Numbered from the stretch's first letter, positions 8,182 to 16,323 are shown. The stretch: 37,071 nucleotides of DNA from Flavobacterium limnosediminis JC2902 (GCF_000498535.1 NZ_AVGG01000008.1:1-37071); one strand, 5' to 3'. A program made the numbers and translations. Notes: generated from the sequence alone by a model not told the origin.

Positions 8182-8257
8182 TTATTTAGATTGAGTTAAA
8201 ATAATTTCCGAGTGCAAATATATATACTCATTCTAAATAAGCAAAAATTTATTTAGA
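8182..8257 (-). promoter_or_regulatory. Promoter with inverted-repeat operator upstream of the DUF4856/imelysin/VKGC/receptor locus
   Basis: On the minus strand TTTTTG (8247-8242) and TATATTTG (8222-8215) are separated by exactly 19 bases, an excellent Bacteroidota promoter. TTATTTAGATTGAGT (8182-8196) and its inverted counterpart ACTCATTCTAAATAA (8226-8240) match in 14 of 15 positions. The second arm fills the -33/-7 spacer and the first lies in the leader. A third TTATTTAGA is at 8249-8257, upstream of -33. This arrangement suits a repressor; given the genes, a Fur-like or other metal regulator is a reasonable guess. Confidence 0.65.
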
Positions 8258-8286
8258 CTTTTTTTAAATAAATTTAACAGGAAATG

Positions 8287-9150
8287 TTAATGGTAAACAG
8301 TGAAAATTTTAATTGCTTCATTATAAGCACTTTCGAAGCTCATCGGGCTCAAATTCGAATCGGCTTTCACAGAAGTAAAATAGGAAAGCATTTTTTCGGT
8401 TGGCATGTTTCCGGTCAAATCGTCTTTCGCCATCGGGCAACCGCCAAAGCCCTGGATAGCTCCGTCAAAACGACGACAGCCCGCTTTGTAAGCCGCATCA
8501 ACCTTTTCAAACCATTTATCCGGCGTGGTGTGCAGATGGGCACCGAATTCGATATTCGGGTATTTTGTAATCAAATTGGAAAACAGATAATCGATAACTT
8601 CCGGGGTGGAACTTCCGACAGTATCGGAAAGCGACAGGATTTTCACACCCATATTCGCCAGTTTTTCCGTCCACTCACCTACTATTTCCACATTCCAGGG
8701 ATCGCCATACGGATTTCCGAAGCCCATCGAGATATAGGTTACGACTTCTTTATTGGTTCTGTCGGCAATATTCAAAATTTCCTGCAAAGTTACCAAAGAT
8801 TCGGCAATCGTTTTGTGGGTATTACGCATCTGGAAATTCTCGGAAATCGAAAAAGGAAACCCCAAATACTGGATTTCGGGATGAATGGAGGCATTTTCAG
8901 CACCCTGTGTATTAGCGATAATGGCCAATAATTTACTTTTGGTTTGCGACAAATCCAATTTTGCCAAAACCTCAGCAGTATCCTGCATTTGCGGTATGGC
9001 TTTCGCCGAAACGAAACTTCCGAAATCAATGGTGTCAAAACCAACGCGTAATAACGATTGGATGTACTGCACTTTTTTATCTGTAGGGATAAATTCCTTG
9101 ATACCTTGCATGGCATCACGCGGGCATTCGATAATTTTGACTTTTTCCAT
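8287..9150 (-). CDS. Hydroxymethylglutaryl-CoA lyase
   Basis: Cleaves 3-hydroxy-3-methylglutaryl-CoA to acetoacetate and acetyl-CoA, the last step of leucine degradation. A 287-residue TIM-barrel enzyme of the DRE-TIM family. ECPRDAMQG (8-16) carries the catalytic Arg11 and metal ligand Asp12, HLH (205-207) gives two more metal ligands, and the signature GFGGCPMA (234-241) carries catalytic Cys238 in its mobile loop, with Asn248 nearby. All expected active-site residues are present. It lies 39 bases after pyrD on the same strand and may be cotranscribed with it. Homocitrate synthase relatives share the fold, but the GxGGCP signature points to HMG-CoA lyase. Confidence 0.95.
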   Translation of the reverse strand: MEKVKIIECPRDAMQGIKEFIPTDKKVQYIQSLLRVGFDTIDFGSFVSAKAIPQMQDTAEVLAKLDLSQTKSKLLAIIANTQGAENASIHPEIQYLGFPFSISENFQMRNTHKTIAESLVTLQEILNIADRTNKEVVTYISMGFGNPYGDPWNVEIVGEWTEKLANMGVKILSLSDTVGSSTPEVIDYLFSNLITKYPNIEFGAHLHTTPDKWFEKVDAAYKAGCRRFDGAIQGFGGCPMAKDDLTGNMPTEKMLSYFTSVKADSNLSPMSFESAYNEAIKIFTVYH

Positions 9151-9189
9151 TGAAGAATCTGAAGTTCTGAGTGGCTAAATTACCACCTT

Positions 9190-10209
9190 TTATGCTTTTT
9201 CTAAAATCTTTTTGTTGATGGCTTTCACTAAGGCCGGTCCTTCGTATATAAATCCGGTGTACAACTGCACCAGACTGGCTCCTGCTTCGAGTTTTTCGAT
9301 GGCATCTTCGGCTGTATGAATTCCGCCCACACCGATAATCGGGAACGCTTTATTGCTTTTTTCCGAAAGAAAACGAATCACTTCCGTAGAACGTTTCGTT
9401 AATGGTTTTCCGGAAAGTCCGCCCATCTCAATTTTATTCACCGAATGCAATCCGTCTCTTGAAATGGTGGTATTGGTTGCAATCACACCTGCGATTTTGG
9501 TTTCTTTTACGATATCGATAATATCTAATAATTGCTCATCTGTTAAATCGGGAGCGATTTTCAAAAGAATAGGTTTCTGCTTTGGTTTCTCAATATTTTT
9601 ATTCTGAAGTGTCTGCAACAATTGCGTTAACGGTTCTTTATCCTGTAATGCTCTCAAATTCGGTGTATTTGGCGAACTCACATTCACTACAAAATAATCC
9701 ACATAATCGTATAACGCATCAAAGCAGATTTCATAATCCTTTACCGCTTCTTCGTTAGGGGTAATTTTATTTTTCCCGATGTTTCCACCGATCAAAACGC
9801 CATTGTTCTTCTTAAGACGCACCACCGCATCGTCAACACCGCCGTTATTGAAACCCATTCGGTTAATAATAGCCGAATCCTCTCTTAAACGAAACAGACG
9901 TTTTTTCGGATTTCCTTCCTGACCTTTTGGAGTGAGCGTACCTATTTCGATGAATCCGAAACCAAAATCCGAAAGTTCCTTGTACAATTTGGCATCTTTG
10001 TCGAAACCAGCGGCCAATCCAACCGGATTTTTAAATTTCAATCCGAAAACTTCACGCTCCAAACGTTTGTCGTTTACGCTGTAACACGATTTTATCAAAG
10101 CCGAAACTCCCGGAATTTTATTGGCTAATCTAACAGCCGAAAAAGTAAAATAGTGCACTGCCTCAGGATCGAAACAGAAAAGTATGGGACGAATAATTTG
10201 TTTGTACAT
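9190..10209 (-). CDS. pyrD: Dihydroorotate dehydrogenase (quinone), class 2
   Basis: Oxidises dihydroorotate to orotate in pyrimidine synthesis, passing electrons to the membrane quinone (menaquinone here). The 339-residue length fits class 2. The N-terminal helical extension (about 1-40, [20 protein letters not shown]) is the membrane-associated quinone tunnel of class 2 enzymes. FMN-site [10 protein letters not shown] (64-73), [10 protein letters not shown] (88-97), NRMGFNN (116-122) and the catalytic-serine segment [11 protein letters not shown] (176-186) are all intact, as are ATNTTISR and IIGVGGI later. A possible -7 element TATTTTTG (10237-10230) lies 20 bases upstream of the start. pyrE is about 10 kb away on the other strand. 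Confidence 0.97.
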   Translation of the reverse strand: MYKQIIRPILFCFDPEAVHYFTFSAVRLANKIPGVSALIKSCYSVNDKRLEREVFGLKFKNPVGLAAGFDKDAKLYKELSDFGFGFIEIGTLTPKGQEGNPKKRLFRLREDSAIINRMGFNNGGVDDAVVRLKKNNGVLIGGNIGKNKITPNEEAVKDYEICFDALYDYVDYFVVNVSSPNTPNLRALQDKEPLTQLLQTLQNKNIEKPKQKPILLKIAPDLTDEQLLDIIDIVKETKIAGVIATNTTISRDGLHSVNKIEMGGLSGKPLTKRSTEVIRFLSEKSNKAFPIIGVGGIHTAEDAIEKLEAGASLVQLYTGFIYEGPALVKAINKKILEKA

Positions 10210-10229
10210 GGTAATATTGTGTTGTTGAG

Positions 10230-10237
10230 CAAAAATA
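10230..10237 (-). promoter_or_regulatory. pyrD -7 element
   Basis: TATTTTTG on the minus strand fits TAnnTTTG, 20 bases before the pyrD start codon. No -33 TTTG is visible, so this is a partial match. Confidence 0.45.
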
Positions 10238-10357
10238 GAAATTTGAATTCAGAATTCGGAGATTATCCTGCAGAATGTTTTATCACTTGGTCTGTATAAA
10301 ACACAAAAAACACGTTTAAATCAATGATATTTAATGTTTTACAATTTTATTAATCCT

Positions 10358-10365
10358 TAACTTTG
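10358..10365 (+). promoter_or_regulatory. -7 element of the small ferredoxin-fold gene
   Basis: TAACTTTG fits TAnnTTTG, 34 bases before the ATG at 10400. It supports that ATG as the start rather than the in-frame TTG at 10376, which would fall at about the transcription start. Confidence 0.45.
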
Positions 10366-10399
10366 TTAGTCATTTTTGTCTAATTTAATTCTTCACATT

Positions 10400-10696
10400 A
10401 TGTACATAGTCAGAGAAATATTCTATTTGCAATTTGGCCGATTCAAAGAAGCCAAAGCGTTGGTGGATGAAGCCCACAGTCTTGGTTTAATGAAAATGCC
10501 TGAAGGCGGAAAAATCCTGACCGACTTCACCGGAGAGGGTTATCGGCTTATATTCGAGGGCCCTTATAAAACGCTGGCCGATTTTGAAGCCGATTTAGCC
10601 AGAGAAATGAACGCTGAAGCCTGGAAAATATGGTATGAAAAATTCAAACCGCTGGTACGGCATTCGGAACGGGAAATTCTGAAACAGATTTCGTAA
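10400..10696 (+). CDS. Small protein, probable ferredoxin-like (dimeric alpha/beta barrel) fold
   Basis: A 98-residue cytosolic protein without signal peptide or cysteine motifs. The N-terminus MYIVREIFYLQFGRFKEAKA followed by a helix, then RLIFEGPYKTLADFEADLA, is the beta-alpha-beta pattern of dimeric alpha/beta-barrel (NIPSNAP-like) proteins. I cannot name a function. The ATG at 10400 is chosen because the first conserved-looking strand begins there; an in-frame TTG lies at 10376. It is followed by a GNAT gene 110 bases downstream. Confidence 0.75.
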   Translation: MYIVREIFYLQFGRFKEAKALVDEAHSLGLMKMPEGGKILTDFTGEGYRLIFEGPYKTLADFEADLAREMNAEAWKIWYEKFKPLVRHSEREILKQIS

Positions 10697-10806
10697 AATG
10701 GTACTGACTGTTTAATTGTGATACTATGTTTTATAAGTAAAAATTCTTCTTAATAAAGTATATTTACAGAAGTTTATAAAGAAGACTAATCACTTAAAAC
10801 TTAAAA

Positions 10807-11349
10807 ATGAATTTTGAACTGTTAGAAACAAACCATCTCATATTAAGAAAACTGACACCCGAAGTATACGCATTTGTATTTCAGCATTATAATGATGATG
10901 AACTGAAAGTTTTTTTAGGGTTTTCAACCGAAGATGAGCTTAGTAAAGAGAAAATTAAATTCGAAAAAGGAATGACAACTTATAACAGGTCATTCGTTAA
11001 TTTTCAACTAATTGACAAACAAACTAATGCCATCATTGGTGCTTGTGGTTTTCACACCTGGTTCACAGAACACAATCGCGCTGAAATCGGATACGCCTTA
11101 TTCAGCGAAAGCCATAAAGGCAAAGGAATTATGACCGAAGCTTTAAAGGCCGTTATCGGTTATGGGTTTAAGACGATGAACCTCAACCGAATCGAAGCTT
11201 TGATCGGGCCAAATAACGAAGCTTCTTTACGTTTGGTTCAGAAACTGAATTTCACTAAAGAAGGCCATTTGCGTAAGCATTATTTTAAGAATGGTTTCGC
11301 AGAAGATTCCGTAGTATTTTCATTGTTGAGGGAAGAATCTCACCATTAA
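10807..11349 (+). CDS. GNAT family N-acetyltransferase (RimJ/RimL-like)
   Basis: A 180-residue single-domain acetyltransferase that would transfer an acetyl group from acetyl-CoA to an amine. The opening LETNHLILRKLTPE is typical of the RimJ/RimL (Acetyltransf_3) group. Motif A is RAEIGYALFSESHKGKGI, with the KGKG acetyl-CoA pyrophosphate loop; motif B NLNRIEALIGPNNEASLRL and the HLRKHYFKNG tail also fit. The acceptor cannot be told: members modify ribosomal protein N-termini, small amines or antibiotics. A weak -7-like TATATTTA lies at 10760-10767. No partner gene is evident. Confidence 0.9.
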   Translation: MNFELLETNHLILRKLTPEVYAFVFQHYNDDELKVFLGFSTEDELSKEKIKFEKGMTTYNRSFVNFQLIDKQTNAIIGACGFHTWFTEHNRAEIGYALFSESHKGKGIMTEALKAVIGYGFKTMNLNRIEALIGPNNEASLRLVQKLNFTKEGHLRKHYFKNGFAEDSVVFSLLREESHH

Positions 11350-11393
11350 GTATTTCTTAACTTTTTGTAAGTAAAAAGACGGAATGTATTTTG

Positions 11394-11401
11394 TAAATTT
11401 G
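11394..11401 (+). promoter_or_regulatory. -7 element of the dioxygenase-like lipoprotein gene
   Basis: TAAATTTG fits TAnnTTTG, 30 bases before the start codon at 11432. A TTTG at 11364-11367 is 26 bases upstream, longer than the usual 19-21 spacing. Confidence 0.4.
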
Positions 11402-11431
11402 ATATGTCAATGATTTTCAAAACAGTACACT

Positions 11432-12076
11432 ATGAAACGTTCCTCCAAAATCATCGCCCTTGTCTTTTTTTCATTGCTGCTGACTTTCTGCAAAAAGGAA
11501 ACTAACCGTGAAATAAGTCTGCATGAACCAACATCGGTAATTCAAACGGATGATTGTGATGATCCCGATGTGGCAATCGAATGCTGTTTCGTAAACATGC
11601 CTAAACAACTGACTTCAACCATGATTATTCCGGATGATGACAGCAAAAGTGAGAAACTGGTTATCAGTGGGACAATCTATAAAAAGGATAAAAAACCATA
11701 CCCTGACGTAATTCTGTATGCCTACCACACCGATTACAAAGGCGAATATTCAAAGAAAGGGAACGAAAAAGGATATCAGAAATGGCACGGTTCCCATCAC
11801 GGGTGGTGCAAAACAGATAAAAACGGGAACTACCGAATCGAAACCATTCGTCCCGCTTCTTATCCTAAAACAACAGCGCCGCAACATATACACTCGGCAC
11901 TCAAAATTCCGGACAATAACAAGCCTTTTTACATTACCGATTTCATGTTTAAAGACGATCCTAATCTTCCCAAAAACATGCAAAACAAATATTCACTTCA
12001 GGGCGGTTCCGGAATTGTGGATGTTAAGAAAACAGACGGTGTTTGGATTGGTAAACGGGACATTCATTTGAAATAA
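11432..12076 (+). CDS. Intradiol ring-cleavage dioxygenase-like lipoprotein
   Basis: A 214-residue exported protein with the C-terminal fold of intradiol dioxygenases (protocatechuate 3,4-dioxygenase, catechol 1,2-dioxygenase). Those cytosolic non-haem Fe(III) enzymes split catechols between the hydroxyls. The N-terminus ends in LLLTFC (Cys20), a probable lipobox with an unusual Phe before Cys, then KKE. The four Fe ligands of the family look intact: Tyr106 in YKGEYS, Tyr144 in ASYPK, and His152 and His154 in PQHIH. Two cysteines at 51-52 and one at 126 are extra. It lacks the N-terminal helical dimerisation domain of catechol dioxygenases. No catabolic genes are nearby, so substrate and activity are open. 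Confidence 0.85.
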   Translation: MKRSSKIIALVFFSLLLTFCKKETNREISLHEPTSVIQTDDCDDPDVAIECCFVNMPKQLTSTMIIPDDDSKSEKLVISGTIYKKDKKPYPDVILYAYHTDYKGEYSKKGNEKGYQKWHGSHHGWCKTDKNGNYRIETIRPASYPKTTAPQHIHSALKIPDNNKPFYITDFMFKDDPNLPKNMQNKYSLQGGSGIVDVKKTDGVWIGKRDIHLK

Positions 12077-12178
12077 CTACAAAAGGCTTTCTAAATCAGG
12101 CTATCTGCAACTATTACTATTTACGACGTTTACTGAGCAAATTTATAGCGATTATTGAGATTACTTTATTAAAAACAA

Positions 12179-12238
12179 AACACAGATTCCACAGATTTAC
12201 ACGGATTACTCTGTGAAAATTTGTGGAATCTGTGTTTC
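12179..12238. repeat. CACAGATT-type intergenic hairpin repeat, copy 2
   Basis: AAACACAGATTCCACA (12179-12194) is the exact reverse complement of TGTGGAATCTGTGTTT (12223-12238): a 16-bp perfect stem with a 28-base middle that can pair further. It lies between the convergent dioxygenase-like and rluD genes, where it could act as a two-way terminator. The rest of this 216-base gap shows nothing else. Confidence 0.65.
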
Positions 12239-12292
12239 AAAATATCCTATCCGAATTTGTATCAGGACAACTGCTCTTTCGAGGGATTTCAA

Positions 12293-13339
12293 TTAATTTT
12301 CTTCTTCAACCGTGTGCGACTTCGAATATACTCTCCATTTTTCAATGCATTCCTTTATATCCTGAGGAATTTCGGTATCAAAACGCATGAATTCTTTCGT
12401 GGTCGGATGTTGGAATCCTAATGTTTTTGCGTGTAACGCCTGTCTTGGCAATGTCTTGAAACAATTATCGATAAACTGTTTGTATTTGGTGAAGGTTGTT
12501 CCTTTTAAAATCAGGTGACCTCCGTAACGCTCGTCGTTAAACAACGTGTGTCCGATGTGCTTCATGTGTACACGAATCTGATGTGTTCGTCCGGTTTCCA
12601 ATTTACAGGAAACTAAAGTCACATATCCCAAGCGTTCCAACACTTTGTAATGCGTCACGGCCCATTTTCCGTATTCTTCGTTGTCGTAACAGGCCATTTG
12701 CATACGATCTTTCATATGACGACCGATATATCCGGTAACGGTTCCTTCCTCCTCTACTACATTCCCCCAAACCAAAGCGATATATTCCCTTTCAGATGTT
12801 TTTTCTTCAAACTGTCTGGCCAGAAAAGCCATCGCATGATCGGTTTTGGCAACTACAAGCAAACCTGAAGTATCCTTATCGATTCGGTGAACCAATCCGG
12901 GACGCTCGCTGCTGTTCATCGGTAAATTTTCGAAATGAAAAGCCAATGCGTTCACCAAAGTTCCGGTATAATTCCCGTGTCCGGGATGTACCACTAAACC
13001 AGCGGGTTTGTTAATTACCAGTAATTGGTCGTCTTCATAAACGATATCCAGCGGAATATTCTCCGGGATAATAATGTTTTCAAACGGCGGATGTTCCAAT
13101 AACACACGCACTACATCGTTCGCTTTTACTTTATAATTGGACTTTACCGGAATGTTGTTCACGAAAATATTCCCGTTAGCCGCAGCCTGTTGGATTTTAT
13201 TTCGCGTGGCATTCTCCACCAAATTCATTAAAAATTTATCTACACGCAACGGAGCTTGGCCTTTTCCGGCTTCAAAACGATGGTGCTCGTATAATTCTTC
13301 GTCTAATTCTTCCTGATCTGTATTCTGATTATTCTGCAT
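12293..13339 (-). CDS. rluD: RluA-family 23S rRNA pseudouridine synthase (RluD type)
   Basis: Converts uridines of 23S rRNA (helix 69 in E. coli RluD) to pseudouridine. 348 residues. An S4 RNA-binding domain lies at about 31-80 (LRVDKFLMNLVENATRNKIQ ... GNIFVNN), followed by the catalytic domain with VINKPAGLVVHPG and the signature HRIDKDTSGLLVVAKT, in which Asp154 is the catalytic residue. The C-terminal TGRTHQIRVHM motif is also present. Its first 11 bases overlap the end of the PASTA-protein gene, so they are probably translationally coupled. RluA-family members differ in target; S4 domain plus length favour RluD. Confidence 0.93.
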   Translation of the reverse strand: MQNNQNTDQEELDEELYEHHRFEAGKGQAPLRVDKFLMNLVENATRNKIQQAAANGNIFVNNIPVKSNYKVKANDVVRVLLEHPPFENIIIPENIPLDIVYEDDQLLVINKPAGLVVHPGHGNYTGTLVNALAFHFENLPMNSSERPGLVHRIDKDTSGLLVVAKTDHAMAFLARQFEEKTSEREYIALVWGNVVEEEGTVTGYIGRHMKDRMQMACYDNEEYGKWAVTHYKVLERLGYVTLVSCKLETGRTHQIRVHMKHIGHTLFNDERYGGHLILKGTTFTKYKQFIDNCFKTLPRQALHAKTLGFQHPTTKEFMRFDTEIPQDIKECIEKWRVYSKSHTVEEEN

Positions 13340-13958
13340 CTTCTTCTGCCGGAGCCGGCGCTAATTGTTCACTTGCATTAATACTGTCCATTTCCTCGTC
13401 CTGGAATCCGGTTTTTCCGTCTCCTAAAACAAAATCTATTTTTGACGATTTTAATATTCTATCGCCTGCTTTCAATGTTTTTCCGTTTTGTTTCACTTCA
13501 AGAACAACATCTTTAGCCATATATTCCACATACTTCACATCGCCTTCTTCTAATCCCAAAGCTCTCAGAGTAGACAAAGCCTGTCTGTATGTCTTCTGAA
13601 CCAATTCCGGTAAAACGACTTTCGAATAACCGCCTGAGTTGATTTTTACATACACTTTACGACCATCCTTAACGGTTACGGCCGGAAGCGGATCTTGTTC
13701 CACAATAGAATAAGGCGGAAAAGCCGGATTAAAATCCACTGTATCTAACAATTGTAATTCCAGATCAATATCATTCAAACGTTCCTCTGCTTTTTCAACG
13801 GACATCTTTGACAGATTAGGAACCGGAATTTCTTCCCCGTGATTCGTCGCCACGCTTAAAAACTTCATAACTCCAAAAACAGAAGCGGCAACAATCAGTA
13901 ATGCTATTGCGAAGTTTTTGAAAAATACAGGACTTGTTAAAAATTTTTTCCAACTCAT
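13329..13958 (-). CDS. PASTA-domain membrane protein
   Basis: A 209-residue protein with an N-terminal transmembrane helix (about 15-35, FAIALLIVAASVFGVMKFL) and two or three extracytoplasmic PASTA repeats (IPVPNLSKMSVEKAEERLND; VVLPELVQKTYRQALSTLRA; a third around VKYVEYMAKDVV), then an acidic tail (EDEEMDS-like, ending PAEEDAE). PASTA domains bind peptidoglycan fragments in kinases and penicillin-binding proteins; here no kinase or transpeptidase domain is attached. I start at the second Met (13958) because the first (13976) would lie inside the -7 element TATCTTTG (13981-13974). The gene overlaps rluD by 11 bases and is divergent from ddl. Confidence 0.88.
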   Translation of the reverse strand: MSWKKFLTSPVFFKNFAIALLIVAASVFGVMKFLSVATNHGEEIPVPNLSKMSVEKAEERLNDIDLELQLLDTVDFNPAFPPYSIVEQDPLPAVTVKDGRKVYVKINSGGYSKVVLPELVQKTYRQALSTLRALGLEEGDVKYVEYMAKDVVLEVKQNGKTLKAGDRILKSSKIDFVLGDGKTGFQDEEMDSINASEQLAPAPAEEDAE

Positions 13959-13973
13959 AGTTTTGGTTTTGGG

Positions 13974-13981
13974 CAAAGATA
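13974..13981 (-). promoter_or_regulatory. -7 element of the PASTA-rluD operon
   Basis: TATCTTTG on the minus strand fits TAnnTTTG, 15 bases before the ATG at 13958. Its position rules against the upstream ATG at 13976. Confidence 0.55.
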
Positions 13982-14105
13982 TAAAATACTAAAGATTTTT
14001 TGTTTCTTCCGAAAAAGTAATTGTTTGCCTAAGGTCGTCAGGAACCCACTTTTCATTTTTATCGGAAGAAAAATATTTTTTGATGTGGGTTTCAACAAAT
14101 AGTGA

Positions 14106-14113
14106 TAATTTTG
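14106..14113 (+). promoter_or_regulatory. Possible ddl -7 element
   Basis: TAATTTTG fits TAnnTTTG, with a TTTG at 14079-14082 (23-base spacing, slightly long). The leader to the ddl ATG would be about 120 bases. A 7-bp inverted repeat AACCCAC (14043-14049)/GTGGGTT (14085-14091) flanks the upstream part. Confidence 0.35.
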
Positions 14114-14238
14114 TGTGAACTATTACTTATTAAATAACGGACAGAATATGAAATCGCCACTAACAAAAGTTTGTGCAAACAAACACCGATAAATGAAAGC
14201 GATACCATATGTGACCTCTAAAAAATAAATTTACAGAT

Positions 14239-15207
14239 ATGAAAAATGTTGCCATCATCATGGGAGGCTATTCCAGTGAATATCAGATTTCCCTTAAAAG
14301 TGGAAATGTAGTCTATAACTTCTTAGATAAAACCAAATACAATGCCTACCGTATTCATATTTTTAAGGAAAAATGGGTAATGGTGGACGAAGACGAAAAT
14401 GAATTCCCGGTAAACCGTCACGATTTCTCTGTGAATTATGTCGGAATCAAACTTACTTTCGATGTAGTTTTCAACGCTATTCACGGAACTCCAGGCGAAG
14501 ACGGACTAATGCAGGCGTATTTCGAATTATTAGATATTCCGCAGACTTCCTGCGATTATTACCAGGCGGCGCTGACATTCAACAAGCGTGATATGCTTTC
14601 TGTACTGAAACCTTACGGCATCAAAACAGCAACTTCTTTCTATTTGGACAAAGGCGATGTGATTAACGAAGACGAAATCATCAAAACAGTAGGATTACCG
14701 ATGTTCGTTAAACCAAACAAATCCGGTTCAAGCTTCGGAATTTCAAAAGTAAAAACCAAAGAAGAATTACTTCCGGCCATTGAAAACGCTTATAAAGAGG
14801 ACAACGAAATCATCATCGAAAGTTTCCTTGACGGTACGGAAGTTTCTGTTGGCGTAATCAATTACAGAGGCGAAACCACGGTTTTACCAATCACGGAAAT
14901 TGTATCGGAAAACGATTTCTTCGACTATGAAGCCAAATATTTAGGAAAATCGAAGGAGATTACTCCTGCCCGAATTTCAGAGGATGTCCGTCAGAAAGTG
15001 GAAGCGGTTTCCAAAAAAGCCTATGAAGTTTTAAAAATGAAAGGGTTTTCAAGAAGTGAATTCATCATCGTAAACGGAGAACCGTTTATGCTCGAAATGA
15101 ATACCATTCCCGGTTTAACCACTGAGAGCATTTTACCGCAACAAGCCAAAGAAGCCGGCATTTCACTAACCGAATTGTTTGATAACGCTATTGAGTTGGC
15201 GTTATAA
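14239..15207 (+). CDS. ddl: D-alanine--D-alanine ligase
   Basis: Joins two D-alanines with ATP to make the dipeptide end of the peptidoglycan precursor; cytosolic ATP-grasp enzyme. 322 residues, a normal length. GGYSSEYQISLKSG (9-22) is the first D-Ala site, HGTPGEDG (82-89) is the conserved central loop, KPNKSGSSFGI (158-168) is the ATP-grasp loop, and LEMNTIPGLT (285-294) holds the Mg ligands and second D-Ala site. All are intact. It begins a plus-strand run that continues with the zinc-ribbon protein and coaD, after a 49-base gap. Confidence 0.97.
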   Translation: MKNVAIIMGGYSSEYQISLKSGNVVYNFLDKTKYNAYRIHIFKEKWVMVDEDENEFPVNRHDFSVNYVGIKLTFDVVFNAIHGTPGEDGLMQAYFELLDIPQTSCDYYQAALTFNKRDMLSVLKPYGIKTATSFYLDKGDVINEDEIIKTVGLPMFVKPNKSGSSFGISKVKTKEELLPAIENAYKEDNEIIIESFLDGTEVSVGVINYRGETTVLPITEIVSENDFFDYEAKYLGKSKEITPARISEDVRQKVEAVSKKAYEVLKMKGFSRSEFIIVNGEPFMLEMNTIPGLTTESILPQQAKEAGISLTELFDNAIELAL

Positions 15208-15256
15208 CAAATAAACTGTGAAGTAAACTATTAATTAGGACAGCAATGCTTTTAAA

Positions 15257-15871
15257 ATGACATTCCATTTAGATAAAATTTTTAAGGTTTTAAAAAGAGT
15301 ACAAATCGATAATTACTCTTGTGGCTCATGTAATAAGAAAACGAATCTCGACTTGATAATAAAGGGAGGGTATATAACCTTACTTTTTATCCCAATGCTA
15401 CCTCTAAAAAAAGATTACACTCTCACTTGTTTTAATTGTGGCAAACGAATCAAAAAAAGCGATTTAAACTATATTGAAAAAGAAAAAGTTGTTAATGAGT
15501 TTAATTCCACGAGATATAAAGTTCCTTTTCGTCATTTTTCCGGTATTTTAATTGTTTTAACTATTCTGGGGTTTGCTATTAACACTGGGGTTCAAATGAA
15601 GAAAAAAGAAAAAGAATATATTCTGAAGCCTAATAAAAAAGACGTCTATCTGATTAAAAATAATTTCGGATATACCACTTATAAGGTTCAAAATGTTACT
15701 TCAGACAGCATTTTCGTTTATAAGAACAACTTTATTGTAGATCATTTTTCTAAAATTAAAAGTATTGATGTAGATACCAATTACAAAATACTTCAAGGTT
15801 TCAAATTAAGCGAAGTAATTAAAATGTATAATTCTAATATTATTTATGAAATAAACAGAAAGGAACCATGA
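15257..15871 (+). CDS. Zinc-ribbon, single-pass membrane protein of unknown function
   Basis: A 204-residue protein. Cys22-x2-Cys25 (CGSC) and Cys58-x2-Cys61 (CFNCGK) form a probable zinc ribbon interrupted by a hydrophobic stretch (YITLLFIPMLPLKK). One transmembrane helix lies at about 95-114 (SGILIVLTILGFAINTG), followed by a basic, lysine-rich C-terminal part with predicted beta strands. I do not recognise a function; similar small zinc-ribbon membrane proteins are annotated only by domain. The region is clearly more A/T-rich than ddl and coaD on either side, with many AAA/ATA/AGA codons, so it may be a later insertion. Its TGA overlaps the coaD start (ATGA), which suggests coupling. Confidence 0.8.
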   Translation: MTFHLDKIFKVLKRVQIDNYSCGSCNKKTNLDLIIKGGYITLLFIPMLPLKKDYTLTCFNCGKRIKKSDLNYIEKEKVVNEFNSTRYKVPFRHFSGILIVLTILGFAINTGVQMKKKEKEYILKPNKKDVYLIKNNFGYTTYKVQNVTSDSIFVYKNNFIVDHFSKIKSIDVDTNYKILQGFKLSEVIKMYNSNIIYEINRKEP

Positions 15872-16323
15872 GAAAAGCAATATTCCCCGGATCGTTTGAC
15901 CCAATCACTTTAGGACACTACGACCTTATCAAAAGAGCTTTGCCTTTATTTGATGAAATCGTTGTAGCCATAGGTATCAACGCCGAAAAAAAATACATGT
16001 TCTCGCTGGAAGACCGCAAAAAATTCATCGAGGAATCCTTTAAAGACGAACCGAAAGTTTCCGTGGTTACCTATGAAGGATTAACCATCGACTTATGTCA
16101 TAAACTAGACGCACAATTCATCCTTCGCGGACTCCGCAACCCGGCAGATTTCGAATTCGAAAAAGCCATTGCACACACCAACCGTCAACTGTCGGATATT
16201 GAAACCGTGTTTTTATTAACGGCCATCGACACTTCACACATCAGTTCAAGTATTGTTCGCGACGTAATCCGAAATGGCGGAGATTACACTATCTTAGTTC
16301 CCGAATCTGTTAAAACCAAATAA
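15868..16323 (+). CDS. coaD: Pantetheine-phosphate adenylyltransferase
   Basis: Transfers AMP from ATP to 4'-phosphopantetheine to give dephospho-CoA, the fourth step of coenzyme A synthesis. 151 residues, usual for a hexameric CoaD. FPGSFDPITLGH (6-17) contains the TxGH nucleotidyltransferase motif with catalytic His17, RGLRNPADFEFE (87-98) is the conserved substrate-binding segment, and ISSSIVR (125-131) is the second ATP motif. It starts within the ATGA overlap of the preceding gene and is followed after 5 bases by the M14 peptidase, so these are one operon. Confidence 0.97.
   Translation: MRKAIFPGSFDPITLGHYDLIKRALPLFDEIVVAIGINAEKKYMFSLEDRKKFIEESFKDEPKVSVVTYEGLTIDLCHKLDAQFILRGLRNPADFEFEKAIAHTNRQLSDIETVFLLTAIDTSHISSSIVRDVIRNGGDYTILVPESVKTK

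Noticed and set aside
8284..8931. 215-residue ORF on the plus strand
   Set aside because: Fully antisense to the HMG-CoA lyase gene, whose catalytic motifs are complete; no recognisable domain.
10376..10399. TTG start of the small ferredoxin-fold protein
   Set aside because: It lies about 11 bases after the -7 element, and the ATG at 10400 gives a normal leader and begins the first predicted strand.
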